Under the pieces are notes generated by a model. The model ran no database searches. It was not told the DNA's origin and saw only the letters and a program-made list of their open reading frames with translations. Position numbers and translations under genes: made by a program. A stretch of DNA of 64,000 bases from positions 992,001-1,056,000 of the forward strand of contig NZ_AP025470.1 in the NCBI RefSeq assembly GCF_024347375.1. The letters are read 5' to 3'. Positions within the stretch are counted from its first letter, which is position 1, and each line of letters starts with the position of its first letter. The DNA comes from Vibrio coralliirubri. GTDB taxonomy: Bacteria > Pseudomonadota > Gammaproteobacteria > Enterobacterales > Vibrionaceae. Shown here in pieces: positions 18,580 through 26,947 of this stretch.

Positions 18580-19005
18580 TTAGTCCAAATCGCGGAGGCG
18601 GAATTCTAGTATATTGCTATCGGCAACGCCAAGCTTTTCTAGTTCAGCCAAGTACTTTTGCATATGAAACAATTGATATTGTAGCTCTAGCTTTTCTCCT
18701 TCTAATGCTTTTAATCTGTCGTTAGCTAATTTCAGCTTTTCCCAATACACTTTTTTCAAGTGTCTTTCATGGTTACAAACTTGTTTTAAGTCGTCATTTG
18801 ATACGGTGCTTTTTTGATTCAACGAACATTTTGCGTCGCGTATTCGTTGTTTGATCTCTTCATACTTTGGGTGTTTATAATTTAGTGCTCCATTGGCTAA
18901 GCCCGCTTTTTTTTCAACAGCATATTGGCTAACTTTTTTTCCACTGGCTATTAGTTGGGTTAAAGCTAACTGTGCCGCTTCAGCCGACTGAGATACCTTA
19001 CTCAT
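18580..19005 (-). CDS. srap: Small coiled-coil accessory protein (srap-like)
   Basis: 141 aa. The N-terminal half (SAEAAQLALTQLIASGKKVSQYAVEKKAGLANGALNYKH) resembles a helix-turn-helix; the second half is a long coiled coil (about residues 62-128). Position and size match the srap gene that closes the intA-tfp-intB-srap operon, and also Tn554 TnpC-like proteins. AAGG lies six bases before the ATG. Its ATG overlaps the native intB stop (ATGAGTAA, 18998-19005), so translation was coupled before the IS insertions. Confidence 0.7.
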   Translation of the reverse strand: MSKVSQSAEAAQLALTQLIASGKKVSQYAVEKKAGLANGALNYKHPKYEEIKQRIRDAKCSLNQKSTVSNDDLKQVCNHERHLKKVYWEKLKLANDRLKALEGEKLELQYQLFHMQKYLAELEKLGVADSNILEFRLRDLD

Positions 19006-19047
19006 AATCTACCTTATAAAAGTCCAATGCTTGTTGATAGGTCTCTA

Positions 19048-19056
19048 ATTCCAAAC
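19048..19056. repeat. 9-bp target duplication, left of IS copy 2
   Basis: ATTCCAAAC here is repeated exactly at 20111-20119. Confidence 0.95.
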
Positions 19057-20110
19057 GGCTTTGTTGCGTAATTCAATGGAACTAAATCAAGAACCTACGA
19101 TCTGATCAGCTACCTCCACTCTATCTCGTAGTCCTATGCCTAAGCCTCGTTATAAAACAACCAACTGGAAGCAATACAACCGATCACTCATTAACCGTGG
19201 TTCTCTGACTTTTTGGATTGATGAAGAAGCAATAAGCGGATGGGCGCAAAGCAAACAGAATAAGCGCGGTAGGCCGCGTCGGTTCAGTGATTTAGCTATC
19301 ACGACAGCACTCATGGTCAAACGAGTTTTTTCTATGCCATTGAGAGCGCTGCAAGGATTTATCGACTCGATATTTAGGTTAGCCCATGTACCGTTAAGTT
19401 GTCCGCATTACACCTGCATCAGTCGTAGAGCCAAGCAAGTTGAGGTTTCATTTAAGACTAAAACGAGAGGAGCGATACAGCACCTAGCCATTGATGCTAC
19501 TGGCCTTAAGGTTTATGGCGAAGGTGAATGGAAAGTCAAAAAACATGGGACGGATGGCAAGCGTAGAGTCTGGCGAAAGCTGCATATTGCAGTCGATACC
19601 AACACTCATGAGATCATTGCCGCCGAGCTAAGTTTATCGACGGTTACAGATGGAGAAGTACTCCCGAACTTACTGAAACAAACACGCCGAAGTATCCTTG
19701 AGGTGTCTGGTGATGGCGCTTACGACACGAGAGCGTGTCACGCTGCTATTAAGATTAAGGGAGCTATTGCGCTTATTCCCCCAAGAGAAGGGGCTGCCTT
19801 CTGGGAGCGTGGTCACCCTCGAAATTTCGCCGTGGGTTGCCAGAAATTATACGACTCAAATAAGTATTGGAAAGAGCGGTATGGATACCACAAACGTTCA
19901 CTCTCAGAAACAGCGATGTATCGAGTTAAACAGTTGCTAGGAGGGAAACTGAGCTTAAGAAATTACAATGCCCAGGTGGGTGAAACTTACGCGATGATAA
20001 AAGCGTTGAACAAGCTTACTGGGTTAGGTATGCCTGAAACTTGTCGTATTGACTAAGAAACAAGCGAAACGGGTTGGCTCTATCTCTAAATTTAATTACG
20101 CAACAAAGCC
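19057..20110 (+). mobile_element. IS903-group insertion sequence, copy 2 (1054 bp)
   Basis: Same ends and length as copies 1 and 3 but in the opposite orientation. It is flanked by the perfect 9-bp duplication ATTCCAAAC, marking a simple transposition into the 3' end of intB. Confidence 0.95.
19136..20056 (+). CDS. IS5-family (IS903 group) DDE transposase, copy 2
   Basis: 306 aa, identical to the other two copies, with the same DDE residues. It is the only one on the + strand. Lack of divergence among the three copies argues that they spread through this element recently or are kept identical by recombination. Confidence 0.95.
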   Translation: MPKPRYKTTNWKQYNRSLINRGSLTFWIDEEAISGWAQSKQNKRGRPRRFSDLAITTALMVKRVFSMPLRALQGFIDSIFRLAHVPLSCPHYTCISRRAKQVEVSFKTKTRGAIQHLAIDATGLKVYGEGEWKVKKHGTDGKRRVWRKLHIAVDTNTHEIIAAELSLSTVTDGEVLPNLLKQTRRSILEVSGDGAYDTRACHAAIKIKGAIALIPPREGAAFWERGHPRNFAVGCQKLYDSNKYWKERYGYHKRSLSETAMYRVKQLLGGKLSLRNYNAQVGETYAMIKALNKLTGLGMPETCRID

Positions 20111-20119
20111 ATTCCAAAC
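20111..20119. repeat. 9-bp target duplication, right of IS copy 2
   Basis: ATTCCAAAC, identical to 19048-19056. Confidence 0.95.
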
Positions 20120-22027
20120 GCAAAAATTCTATACTTGCGGTCGGTTGGTTGCTGTCTTTTGCTTGCTTTAATAAAGCTCTATATTTTTCATATCGTTTTA
20201 GCCATATAGGGATAGAATTTTTATCTGCTATTAGGCTTTCACAATTAGGGTTGCAGTTTGCTGCTTGGGTTATGCTTTTGTATTCGCAATCTAATCCATT
20301 CATACAGTACATGCCGTTACCTAACGACATAATTTTTGATTTTTTCCGTTTAGCGAGTGACTTAGCATGTTCGAATGATTGGTATGTTTTTGATTTAATA
20401 GATTTATTTTTTTGTTTTTCTATATTCCCCCCACCTTTACCAAATAAATTGCTCCCATTTTGGAACTGCATTGCAATAGTTGCAGACCTTTCAAGGTCGG
20501 CATTTTCGAGTTCTTTCGCAAAACTATCTGCAAGCTTGGCTATTGTCTTAGAGTTCGATATAAACCCATCTGAATACCACTCAGTAACAGATTTTGCGAT
20601 ATGCTTTAGCTGAACGAGCAATTGGTTTGATGTAACTAGTTCTAACCTTCTAACGTGGACGGCGATACTTCTTCGGTATTGGTGAGATGTGATTGGCCAC
20701 TTACCACCGATGTAGATCTCTTTCTCTACTTTAAGGCGATCAGATAAGTTAGGGTTTAGGCTCCAAAACTCCTCTATATCCTCTCTTGTTAAGGCTATTT
20801 CGTGTTTTGATGTCCAGTCTAGTAAATTTTCCGAGTTTCTTTGAGTCTTCATTAGCCGAAACTGATTGGTAGAATAGAAGTGCCTTGCATCAGTTTTTAT
20901 GTATAAAGAGTTTAACTCTTGGTTGCTTACTTTGAAGATAACTTGAGCTATTGGCTTAATCTTATCGAAAATATTTTTGATGAAAGGTGCTCCTGCCCAA
21001 ATCTGCTCGACTCCACCTTCATCAGCATGCTTGTGCAATGTTGTATTTATTCCAACCCAGTCTTGTTCTTCGATGAGAGAGCCAAACTTCAGCGAAACCA
21101 TTTCTGATTTTCTGATACCAGTCATTGCTTGAATTGCCTCTGTTGCTAGTAAGGCTAATTGGTTGAAAAAGTTATAGATATCCTCTATATCAACTAGGTA
21201 TTTGGGGTATCTTCGGTTGTACTTTTTTAGCTGCATATCAACTAACTCCCCGTCACTCAATGACTTATATGTATAACATTTGTTGTTGTAGTCATCGACG
21301 GATTCATCTGAACGGACTATTACAATCTTTTTGGTAGCGCATCGAGTGTCATTAGCTATCTGTTGTAACTCTTCCTGGCAGAATTCGTCGATAAAGTACA
21401 ACCAGTTATTATTATGTTTTTTAAAGTTGTTTTTTGTCAGATAGTCACTGTATCGGGGGAGCAAGTTGCACAAATAACTCCAATTATCGATATTGACAGA
21501 AAAGTTGTTGAAGTGGTTTATGTATGAGGACCAATATGCGTTGAGTATATTCATTGGCATACAATAGGTTTGATTATTTGTGCGCCCTGGAGAAAGGAAG
21601 AGAAAATTTGTTTTGAGGTAGAAGTTATGTTTGCCAAATACCGAATGCTTCATTTCTGCAATTCTAGAGAGTGATTTATAGTAGTTATCGATCGTCCCAC
21701 TCGTTCGCCCCTCGTTAATATCACTCATAAATTGTTGTCTTATAGGGGCTCTATCAAGGCTGAAGAGTGAAGAGATATTCGATTTCATGAGTACTTTTGC
21801 CACCAATATCAAGTTCTCTATGATTCTGATTACTGATGATAGTTTTGCCTTTTTGGGGCTAAACCATAAGAGGTATATGCCCACTATCTTTACTTCAATC
21901 TTGAGTTTTTCTGTGATGCCATTGAAATTGGCTTTCCTGTAAGTTTCGTCTTCATTTATAAGATGTTGGTTTGTCCAGCTGTCATCAGAAAATTTGATAC
22001 CTGTAAGTTTCTTCTTTCCAGGGATGA

Positions 22028-22036
22028 CCGTCATGC
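22028..22036. repeat. 9-bp target duplication, left of IS copy 3
   Basis: CCGTCATGC here is repeated exactly at 23091-23099. Confidence 0.95.
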
Positions 22037-23090
22037 GGCTTTGTTGCGTAATTAAATTTAGAGATAGAGCCAACCCGTTTCGCTTGTTTCTTAGTCAATA
22101 CGACAAGTTTCAGGCATACCTAACCCAGTAAGCTTGTTCAACGCTTTTATCATCGCGTAAGTTTCACCCACCTGGGCATTGTAATTTCTTAAGCTCAGTT
22201 TCCCTCCTAGCAACTGTTTAACTCGATACATCGCTGTTTCTGAGAGTGAACGTTTGTGGTATCCATACCGCTCTTTCCAATACTTATTTGAGTCGTATAA
22301 TTTCTGGCAACCCACGGCGAAATTTCGAGGGTGACCACGCTCCCAGAAGGCAGCCCCTTCTCTTGGGGGAATAAGCGCAATAGCTCCCTTAATCTTAATA
22401 GCAGCGTGACACGCTCTCGTGTCGTAAGCGCCATCACCAGACACCTCAAGGATACTTCGGCGTGTTTGTTTCAGTAAGTTCGGGAGTACTTCTCCATCTG
22501 TAACCGTCGATAAACTTAGCTCGGCGGCAATGATCTCATGAGTGTTGGTATCGACTGCAATATGCAGCTTTCGCCAGACTCTACGCTTGCCATCCGTCCC
22601 ATGTTTTTTGACTTTCCATTCACCTTCGCCATAAACCTTAAGGCCAGTAGCATCAATGGCTAGGTGCTGTATCGCTCCTCTCGTTTTAGTCTTAAATGAA
22701 ACCTCAACTTGCTTGGCTCTACGACTGATGCAGGTGTAATGCGGACAACTTAACGGTACATGGGCTAACCTAAATATCGAGTCGATAAATCCTTGCAGCG
22801 CTCTCAATGGCATAGAAAAAACTCGTTTGACCATGAGTGCTGTCGTGATAGCTAAATCACTGAACCGACGCGGCCTACCGCGCTTATTCTGTTTGCTTTG
22901 CGCCCATCCGCTTATTGCTTCTTCATCAATCCAAAAAGTCAGAGAACCACGGTTAATGAGTGATCGGTTGTATTGCTTCCAGTTGGTTGTTTTATAACGA
23001 GGCTTAGGCATAGGACTACGAGATAGAGTGGAGGTAGCTGATCAGATCGTAGGTTCTTGATTTAGTTCCATTGAATTACGCAACAAAGCC
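22037..23090 (-). mobile_element. IS903-group insertion sequence, copy 3 (1054 bp)
   Basis: Same ends as the other copies, flanked by the perfect duplication CCGTCATGC, inserted in the 5' part of intB. Its outer end contains an outward ATG (22073) that reads in frame into the intB remnant and adds MALSLNLITQQS. Confidence 0.95.
22091..23011 (-). CDS. IS5-family (IS903 group) DDE transposase, copy 3
   Basis: 306 aa, identical to copies 1 and 2. It is read in the same direction as the recombinase operon, so operon transcription from intA-tfp would run through it. Confidence 0.95.
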   Translation of the reverse strand: MPKPRYKTTNWKQYNRSLINRGSLTFWIDEEAISGWAQSKQNKRGRPRRFSDLAITTALMVKRVFSMPLRALQGFIDSIFRLAHVPLSCPHYTCISRRAKQVEVSFKTKTRGAIQHLAIDATGLKVYGEGEWKVKKHGTDGKRRVWRKLHIAVDTNTHEIIAAELSLSTVTDGEVLPNLLKQTRRSILEVSGDGAYDTRACHAAIKIKGAIALIPPREGAAFWERGHPRNFAVGCQKLYDSNKYWKERYGYHKRSLSETAMYRVKQLLGGKLSLRNYNAQVGETYAMIKALNKLTGLGMPETCRID

Positions 23091-23099
23091 CCGTCATGC
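23091..23099. repeat. 9-bp target duplication, right of IS copy 3
   Basis: CCGTCATGC, identical to 22028-22036. Confidence 0.95.
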
Positions 23100-23222
23100 T
23101 AGAAAGTTTGCGATAATCCTTTGTGGTTAAAGCGTCGCTGATCTCGCTTACTGAGGGGAGGCTTTTGTTGAGATTGGATTCAATATGACTGTCAACAAAT
23201 GAAATATTTTCCTGAGTAGATC

Positions 23223-24956
23223 TTAAGTTCTCCATATGTCAGCTACTCCATTGTTTTGAAGTTGATTCTTAGCTCTAGCAAGAGTTTTAGGGCTGATGAA
23301 TCGCAACATTAGGTTTATCTTATCTACCAAATGCATGTATTTATTTTTGGCAGTATTTGAACCGATAAATGTGGATTTATTAAACTCAATCATATGTTGG
23401 AAACTCAGTAGGTGGTAAACGGCTTGTTCATCATCTACTACAGCGCACTTAGGGCAGTTTACGCAGTTCGCAAAGTCAGCACACACTTTAGGGTTTCTAC
23501 CAAGGTGATTTTGCTTACGAATGAAACCTTTGGCATTCTCTCCAGTGTTTGGCTTGTCTAAGCAAACAAGCCCATTCAGTTGATAATCATTTGCTTGTTT
23601 CTCAATCAAATTAATATCATATTGCTTTGCAATTTCCTGCCTTGATTCAAACTCTTCTTGTTGAATGCATAAATCAGTTAATTGCTTCAAGGCGGTACTT
23701 ATGGCGCTTCTTGCTTCAAGAATATTCCCATGCGCATAGTATTTTCGGTAAGTACCCCAGTTATGTTGAGCTTTTTCCAGAATGACAAATGGATCGTTTA
23801 TCTCATTATCGGTCATTTGTTCTACTGTTTTTCTTATGCGACGACTCGAAATACACGGGATTTCAATATCTCTATGTGAAGCCGATATGACAATAGGGTG
23901 AGCTGAGAACATTGTGGTATGGGGGGTGAAACGTGTGATTTCGCTTGTTTGTCTTTGAGGTGAGAATAACAGGGCGTTGTGGCTGCTTACGAAACCTGAA
24001 TCGAACAGATACTTAAGAATCAGTTGTCGTGTTGATATATAGTCCTCAAAAAATTTAATTCCGTTGATATCCGCTTCTAGCCCAGAAACACCGATATTCA
24101 GTCTAATGAATTTTTTTGCTCGTCCTTTATAAAGGTAGTTGCTTTCCACGCCATCCACGCTTTTTGTTATGTCGTTAGCATCGAGCTCACAAAGCTGTTT
24201 TTCATTGCTCCATGTGTAGAGTACAAACAGTATGTATGCACTCTGCATAAACCATTGCAAAGGGTTTCTTTGCATGTATTCGAAAACGACATCGTGTTTT
24301 TTGAACTTAATTTCGAATATTTCTATACAGTCACGAAGCTGAAAGTCTCTTTTGTTTACATTCTGTTTCTCTATATGATTCTTAATCATCTCAGAGCAAG
24401 TTTTATAGACTTGGACGATAGGGATTATGATTAATTTGAGCTCGCTATTAGTATAAGGGGTGTTCGAGCCTCTATATTTTTGCCCTGTGAAACGGTACTT
24501 GTAGTAAGCGTTTATCTCACCGGTCATCACGAGATAAAAGTTAGCTTGGTTAAATCTAGACGTCGCATGCTGTTTGGTTATTTCTCGTGACATCACTTTA
24601 GATTGGAGGTAGATACAGTAGTCGCGAAGGCCAGATGAATCTCTCAATCGACGTTTGTGGTTCGTTTGAAAATCAAAAAATGCTTTTAAAGCGAAGAATA
24701 TTGTTTTCCTACCTGCTGGAGCATACCCTCGGATACATTTTGCAATTAGTACTGCCTCATCATGCAGATTTTGTGAGTAGCTGGCTTTATGTTCTTTGAA
24801 AAATTCTTTATTGATACCGTTAGCACTTCTGCCAAGGCTTGAAGGGGTTCCGAAAAAACCTTTAAGTGACACCATATTAAGATCAATAAACTGACGGCCA
24901 TCACTTATACGGCTTACATTAATAACTAGATCTACATCATAGTCGGCATTGTTCAT
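23223..24956 (-). CDS. tfp: Tyrosine-recombinase-fold protein (tfp-like)
   Basis: 577 aa from the ATG at 24956, which follows the intA stop after one base with AGGA eight bases upstream; a TTG at 24971 would instead overlap intA by 14 bases. The second half has recombinase-like helices (ISSRRIRKTVEQM, AQHNWGTYRKYYAHG), but the full R-HxxR-H-Y set is not evident, as expected for Tfp. A Cys cluster near the C-terminus (CADFANCVNCPKC) may bind zinc. It is the second gene of the operon and overlaps native intB by 13 bases. Confidence 0.75.
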   Translation of the reverse strand: MNNADYDVDLVINVSRISDGRQFIDLNMVSLKGFFGTPSSLGRSANGINKEFFKEHKASYSQNLHDEAVLIAKCIRGYAPAGRKTIFFALKAFFDFQTNHKRRLRDSSGLRDYCIYLQSKVMSREITKQHATSRFNQANFYLVMTGEINAYYKYRFTGQKYRGSNTPYTNSELKLIIIPIVQVYKTCSEMIKNHIEKQNVNKRDFQLRDCIEIFEIKFKKHDVVFEYMQRNPLQWFMQSAYILFVLYTWSNEKQLCELDANDITKSVDGVESNYLYKGRAKKFIRLNIGVSGLEADINGIKFFEDYISTRQLILKYLFDSGFVSSHNALLFSPQRQTSEITRFTPHTTMFSAHPIVISASHRDIEIPCISSRRIRKTVEQMTDNEINDPFVILEKAQHNWGTYRKYYAHGNILEARSAISTALKQLTDLCIQQEEFESRQEIAKQYDINLIEKQANDYQLNGLVCLDKPNTGENAKGFIRKQNHLGRNPKVCADFANCVNCPKCAVVDDEQAVYHLLSFQHMIEFNKSTFIGSNTAKNKYMHLVDKINLMLRFISPKTLARAKNQLQNNGVADIWRT

Positions 24957-24957
24957 A

Positions 24958-26154
24958 TTAACGTCCTGCAATAGCGTCAGATACGAATTGATCCATGATC
25001 GTAGCTACCTGGTTAGAAACATCATTTCTGCTAATGAACTTTAAGTACATTAATGTTGTTTCTTCCCGTTTATGTCCCATGTAGTAACGAGTAATATCGA
25101 GTGCTATTTGGGTATTTTTATTCGTAACCTTAAGTGCCGACTTCATAAGGTTTGTTGCGAATGTAGCCCTGAGATCATGAGGTTTATGATTGAACGTAGA
25201 GTTATAAACCCCACGATACTTTTTTTTAAGTCTATACCATGCGCTGTAAAATGCATCTTCAGAGTAATTGAGTAGTGGAGGGTACTTCTTATATTGTCCT
25301 TTACTTCTCTTCTGGCGCTTTCTGTATCGGGGAGAAATCGAATAATCTAGTATGTCTTCGACTAGAGTTCTGGTTATGAAAAGCTCACGATAAGATGAGA
25401 ACTTTGTCTTAACTCCATTATGGGGGCCAATATAAATACCTTTTATAATCTGGCTATCTTCTTCTGTTATATGCTCTTCTTTGATCAGGCCTTTAGGAAA
25501 GATCAACGCCTCTTGCTTTCTTAGTCCACAAAACATCATTAGTTTTATAACTAATTGAAACTCTATAGTTTCAAGCTCGATTAATTGTAGGAACTGGTTT
25601 TGAACTTGTTCTGTCAGTGGAGATAATGATTGTTCAGGTGACTTTTGGACTTGAATTGCCAGATCGGAAGATTGTATTTTCCTAAACCCATCAATAATAC
25701 TGAGCTTGTGATTATAAAAATTACGTTTGTCGATTAGGCCTTCTATGTCTAGCCAGTCATACAATCTTTTGATTACTTGGATGTATGCATTGGCGGTACT
25801 CCGACTTAAGTCTTCCTTTCCTTGAACACGATCCAGTAGATAGTATCGAAATCCATGAGTGGGACTATTGAGTTTAATTTTTGTAGTGAGCAATGCATCT
25901 ATTTTGTTTAGGAGTAGCCAGTTGAGCCAAGTTTTTAGCGCCTTAGCTGCTGGTAGCGAATCTACTTTGCCTTCCGAGACTTCATTAATGAGAAATAAGT
26001 TAGACAAGTAAACGATTTGGTTTTTGCTTCCAATTAGCACTGGCATGGTCACTTCTTTGAAGTGCCCGGCCATACATATTTTGTCGCGAGGGGATTTTAG
26101 AGGGGATACAGTTCCAAGTCTGACCGGAACATTTACTAGGATTTCCACCGCCAT
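24958..26154 (-). CDS. intA: Tyrosine recombinase IntA of the integrative element
   Basis: 398 aa with a full catalytic set: Arg212 (FCGLRKQEA), His326 and Arg329 (HDLR), His361 and Tyr370 (GHKREETTLMY). A SAM-like core-binding domain lies at about residues 65-160. Its start is only 65 bases from the element end, the usual place for IntA in SE elements. AAGGTG precedes the ATG by eight bases but lies in a potential hairpin. IntA would cut and join the element ends. Confidence 0.9.
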   Translation of the reverse strand: MAVEILVNVPVRLGTVSPLKSPRDKICMAGHFKEVTMPVLIGSKNQIVYLSNLFLINEVSEGKVDSLPAAKALKTWLNWLLLNKIDALLTTKIKLNSPTHGFRYYLLDRVQGKEDLSRSTANAYIQVIKRLYDWLDIEGLIDKRNFYNHKLSIIDGFRKIQSSDLAIQVQKSPEQSLSPLTEQVQNQFLQLIELETIEFQLVIKLMMFCGLRKQEALIFPKGLIKEEHITEEDSQIIKGIYIGPHNGVKTKFSSYRELFITRTLVEDILDYSISPRYRKRQKRSKGQYKKYPPLLNYSEDAFYSAWYRLKKKYRGVYNSTFNHKPHDLRATFATNLMKSALKVTNKNTQIALDITRYYMGHKREETTLMYLKFISRNDVSNQVATIMDQFVSDAIAGR

Positions 26155-26163
26155 GTTATTGGC

Positions 26164-26190
26164 ACCTTTTCTAAATTATTAGATAAAGGT
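26164..26190. repeat. Hairpin between intA and the element end, covering the intA ribosome site
   Basis: On the minus strand ACCTTTATCTAA and TTAGAAAAGGT fold with one bulge around a TAAT loop. The AAAGGT arm is the Shine-Dalgarno of intA. Confidence 0.55.
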
Positions 26191-26219
26191 AGTAGTTCTA
26201 AGTTTAATTGAAAAGGGTA

Positions 26220-26245
26220 GCTCCACAACCTAGGCGACATTCCAT
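26220..26245 (-). pseudogene. yeiW: yeiW 5' part (first codons)
   Basis: ATG at 26245 encodes MECRLGCGA up to the element boundary and then runs into element sequence (TLFN, stop). It joins in frame to 15587-15365. Confidence 0.85.
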
Positions 26246-26404
26246 CAAATTAAACTCACTAAATAACAGGGTGCGCGATAGTAGCAAAAAATGATGAGAG
26301 TGACAGCTGTTGATTGAATCAAAGAATGAACAATTATTATCCTTGAACTTTTTATGGGCTAGCGGTATAACACGCACCCCAGTAAAAGAGTAAGAAGTAA
26401 TCCT

Positions 26405-26842
26405 ATGACGAATCCATTTTGGCAAGAAAAGACACTAGAGCAAATGACCGAGAACGAGTGGGAATCACTTTGCGACGGTTGTGGTAAGTGCTGCCTGCAT
26501 AAACTAATGGATGAAGATAGCGATGAAGTTTACTACACCAATGTGGCGTGTAGCTGGTTAAACGACAAAACGTGTTCGTGTAAAGACTACCCGAACCGCT
26601 TCACTTCAGGTGAAGAGTGTTTGAAGCTGACTCGTGACAAGATCGATGAGTTTCACTGGCTACCAGACACTTGTGCTTACCGTCTTCTATCAGAATCTAA
26701 GCCGATCCCTGAGTGGCACCCATTGATCACCGGATCAAAAGCAGAGATGCATGCAGCAGGTGAAAGCGTTCGTAACAAAGTGGTATACGAAATCGATGTT
26801 GTCGATTGGGAAGATCACATTTTGAATCACCCGAACCGCTAG
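26405..26842 (+). CDS. ycgN: YcgN family (UPF0260) Cys-cluster protein
   Basis: 145 aa, closely following E. coli YcgN in motif order: [42 protein letters not shown] and [13 protein letters not shown]. The Cys set resembles the YkgJ superfamily (CxxCxxCC). The biochemical role is not established. It was originally divergent from yeiW, another Cys-cluster gene, with about 159 bases between starts; that shared region is intact at 26246-26404. Confidence 0.93.
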   Translation: MTNPFWQEKTLEQMTENEWESLCDGCGKCCLHKLMDEDSDEVYYTNVACSWLNDKTCSCKDYPNRFTSGEECLKLTRDKIDEFHWLPDTCAYRLLSESKPIPEWHPLITGSKAEMHAAGESVRNKVVYEIDVVDWEDHILNHPNR

Positions 26843-26874
26843 TAAACGAAGACTAGTCAATCACCCGAATAAAA

Positions 26875-26900
26875 AAAGGCTCACATTTCTGTGAGCCTTT
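26875..26900 (+). terminator. Terminator after ycgN
   Basis: AAAGGCTCACA / TGTGAGCCTTT around a TTTC loop, preceded by an A-run; it can act for ycgN and for the convergent BCCT gene. Confidence 0.85.
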
Positions 26901-26947
26901 GTCGTATTTAGGAGGGTCCAAATCAATGGACTGTGTCATGGCTAATG

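Larger units (their letters stand above)
18998..23235 (-). pseudogene. intB: intB tyrosine recombinase, interrupted by two IS copies
   Basis: Three pieces (23235-23091, 22027-20111, 19047-18998) join into one 2112-base frame of 703 residues once both IS copies and one target duplication each are removed. Catalytic residues are visible: Arg in TGIRKSEM, His/Arg in SHQYRRS, His in LKHIAKS and Tyr in TEWYSDG. A Cys-rich segment (CMNGLDCEY...CNPNCESL) follows. The native start at 23235 overlaps the tfp stop by 13 bases, and the native stop overlaps srap. IS copy 3 replaces the first 48 codons and copy 2 the last 16. Confidence 0.85.
15594..26219. mobile_element. SE-type (Tn6283-like) integrative element in yeiW, 10,626 bp
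   Basis: The ends are the inverted repeats TACCCTTTT (15594-15602) and AAAAGGGTA (26211-26219), with looser similarity continuing about ten bases inward. The element carries an operon of overlapping genes read from the right end: intA, tfp, intB and srap. This is the core set of strand-biased circularizing integrative elements first described in Vibrio. Cargo: a complete yeiW homologue, an XRE regulator, a 178-aa unknown protein and gene remnants. Three 1054-bp IS copies add 3162 bp plus target duplications. intB is interrupted twice, so autonomous movement is unlikely. Confidence 0.85.

Noticed and set aside
15594..26219. Prophage or classical ICE
   Set aside because: No phage structural, replication or conjugation genes; the recombinase set and ends fit a Tn6283-type element better.
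15594..26219. RIT (recombinase-in-trio) element
   Set aside because: RIT proteins are more uniform in size; here there are a large recombinase-fold protein, a 703-aa recombinase and a small coiled-coil partner.
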